12,267 bases of DNA from assembly GCA_026770585.1 (NCBI GenBank), contig MU646349.1:241452-253718 (forward strand), in the 5' to 3' direction. Positions within the stretch are counted from its first letter, which is position 1. Every line of letters starts with the position of its first letter. Origin of the DNA: Baffinella frigidus. Its lineage: Eukaryota > Cryptophyceae > Cryptomonadales > Baffinellaceae. This document shows positions 12,233 through 12,267 of this stretch, one piece after another. The notes below the pieces were generated by a model. The model saw nothing but the letters and a program-made list of their open reading frames with translations, was not told the DNA's origin and did not search any database. Made by a program: the position numbers and the translations under genes.

Positions 12233-12267
12233 TGTAGGATCCTAGGCGGGCGCAGTTTCTTTTGAGC
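12233..12267 (+). mobile_element. F3 MITE fragment running off the window
   Basis: GTAGGATCCTAGGCGGGCGC and TTTCTTTTGAGC match the right part of F3, ending before GAGGTACC. Confidence 0.55.

Overview
The window is nuclear DNA from a eukaryotic microalga, probably one with a secondary red-lineage plastid. The evidence is: spliced genes with GT-AG introns; a plastid-type protein whose N-terminus is a signal peptide followed by Phe-Gln at the predicted cleavage point (the usual mark of secondary red plastids); an internal tract of TTTAGGG telomere-type repeat; and a dense load of short palindromic transposon-like elements (MITEs). No bacterial gene, tRNA, rRNA, CRISPR array or transposase gene was found. 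The species cannot be fixed from this sequence.

The main gene lies on the minus strand and spans 7614 down to about 1323. It can be assembled as eight exons whose phases all match, giving about 474 residues. The product resembles the Rubisco large-subunit lysine methyltransferase (LSMT/SETD3-type SET) family over its whole length, including the C-terminal substrate-binding domain. The Asn-His pair normally found in the SET core appears to be Phe-Ala here. Introns 3 to 6 are long (about 0.8-1.55 kb) and hold MITEs, minisatellites, telomere-like repeat and partial copies of the neighbouring exon edges.

A second spliced gene, of unknown function, diverges from it on the plus strand (7838 to at least 9601). 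The two starts are 223 bp apart, so they probably share a promoter region.

Layout: 1-815, composite palindromes and repeats; 816-1045, a 151-bp-spaced direct repeat; 1046-7614, the LSMT-like gene and a second copy of its last exon; 7615-7837, divergent promoter; 7838-9601, the plus-strand gene; 9602-12267, mostly MITEs with terminal repeats starting CTACAGGGG, F2 and F4 elements, and short tandem repeats.

The most notable pattern is that exon edges with their splice sites are tandemly duplicated at exons 3, 6 and 8 of the LSMT-like gene and at two exons of the plus-strand gene, and MITEs sit inside or next to most of these duplications. Several insertions have recognisable target-site duplications and, in some cases, an unoccupied paralogous site in the same window. 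Family names F1-F8 used below are local labels.
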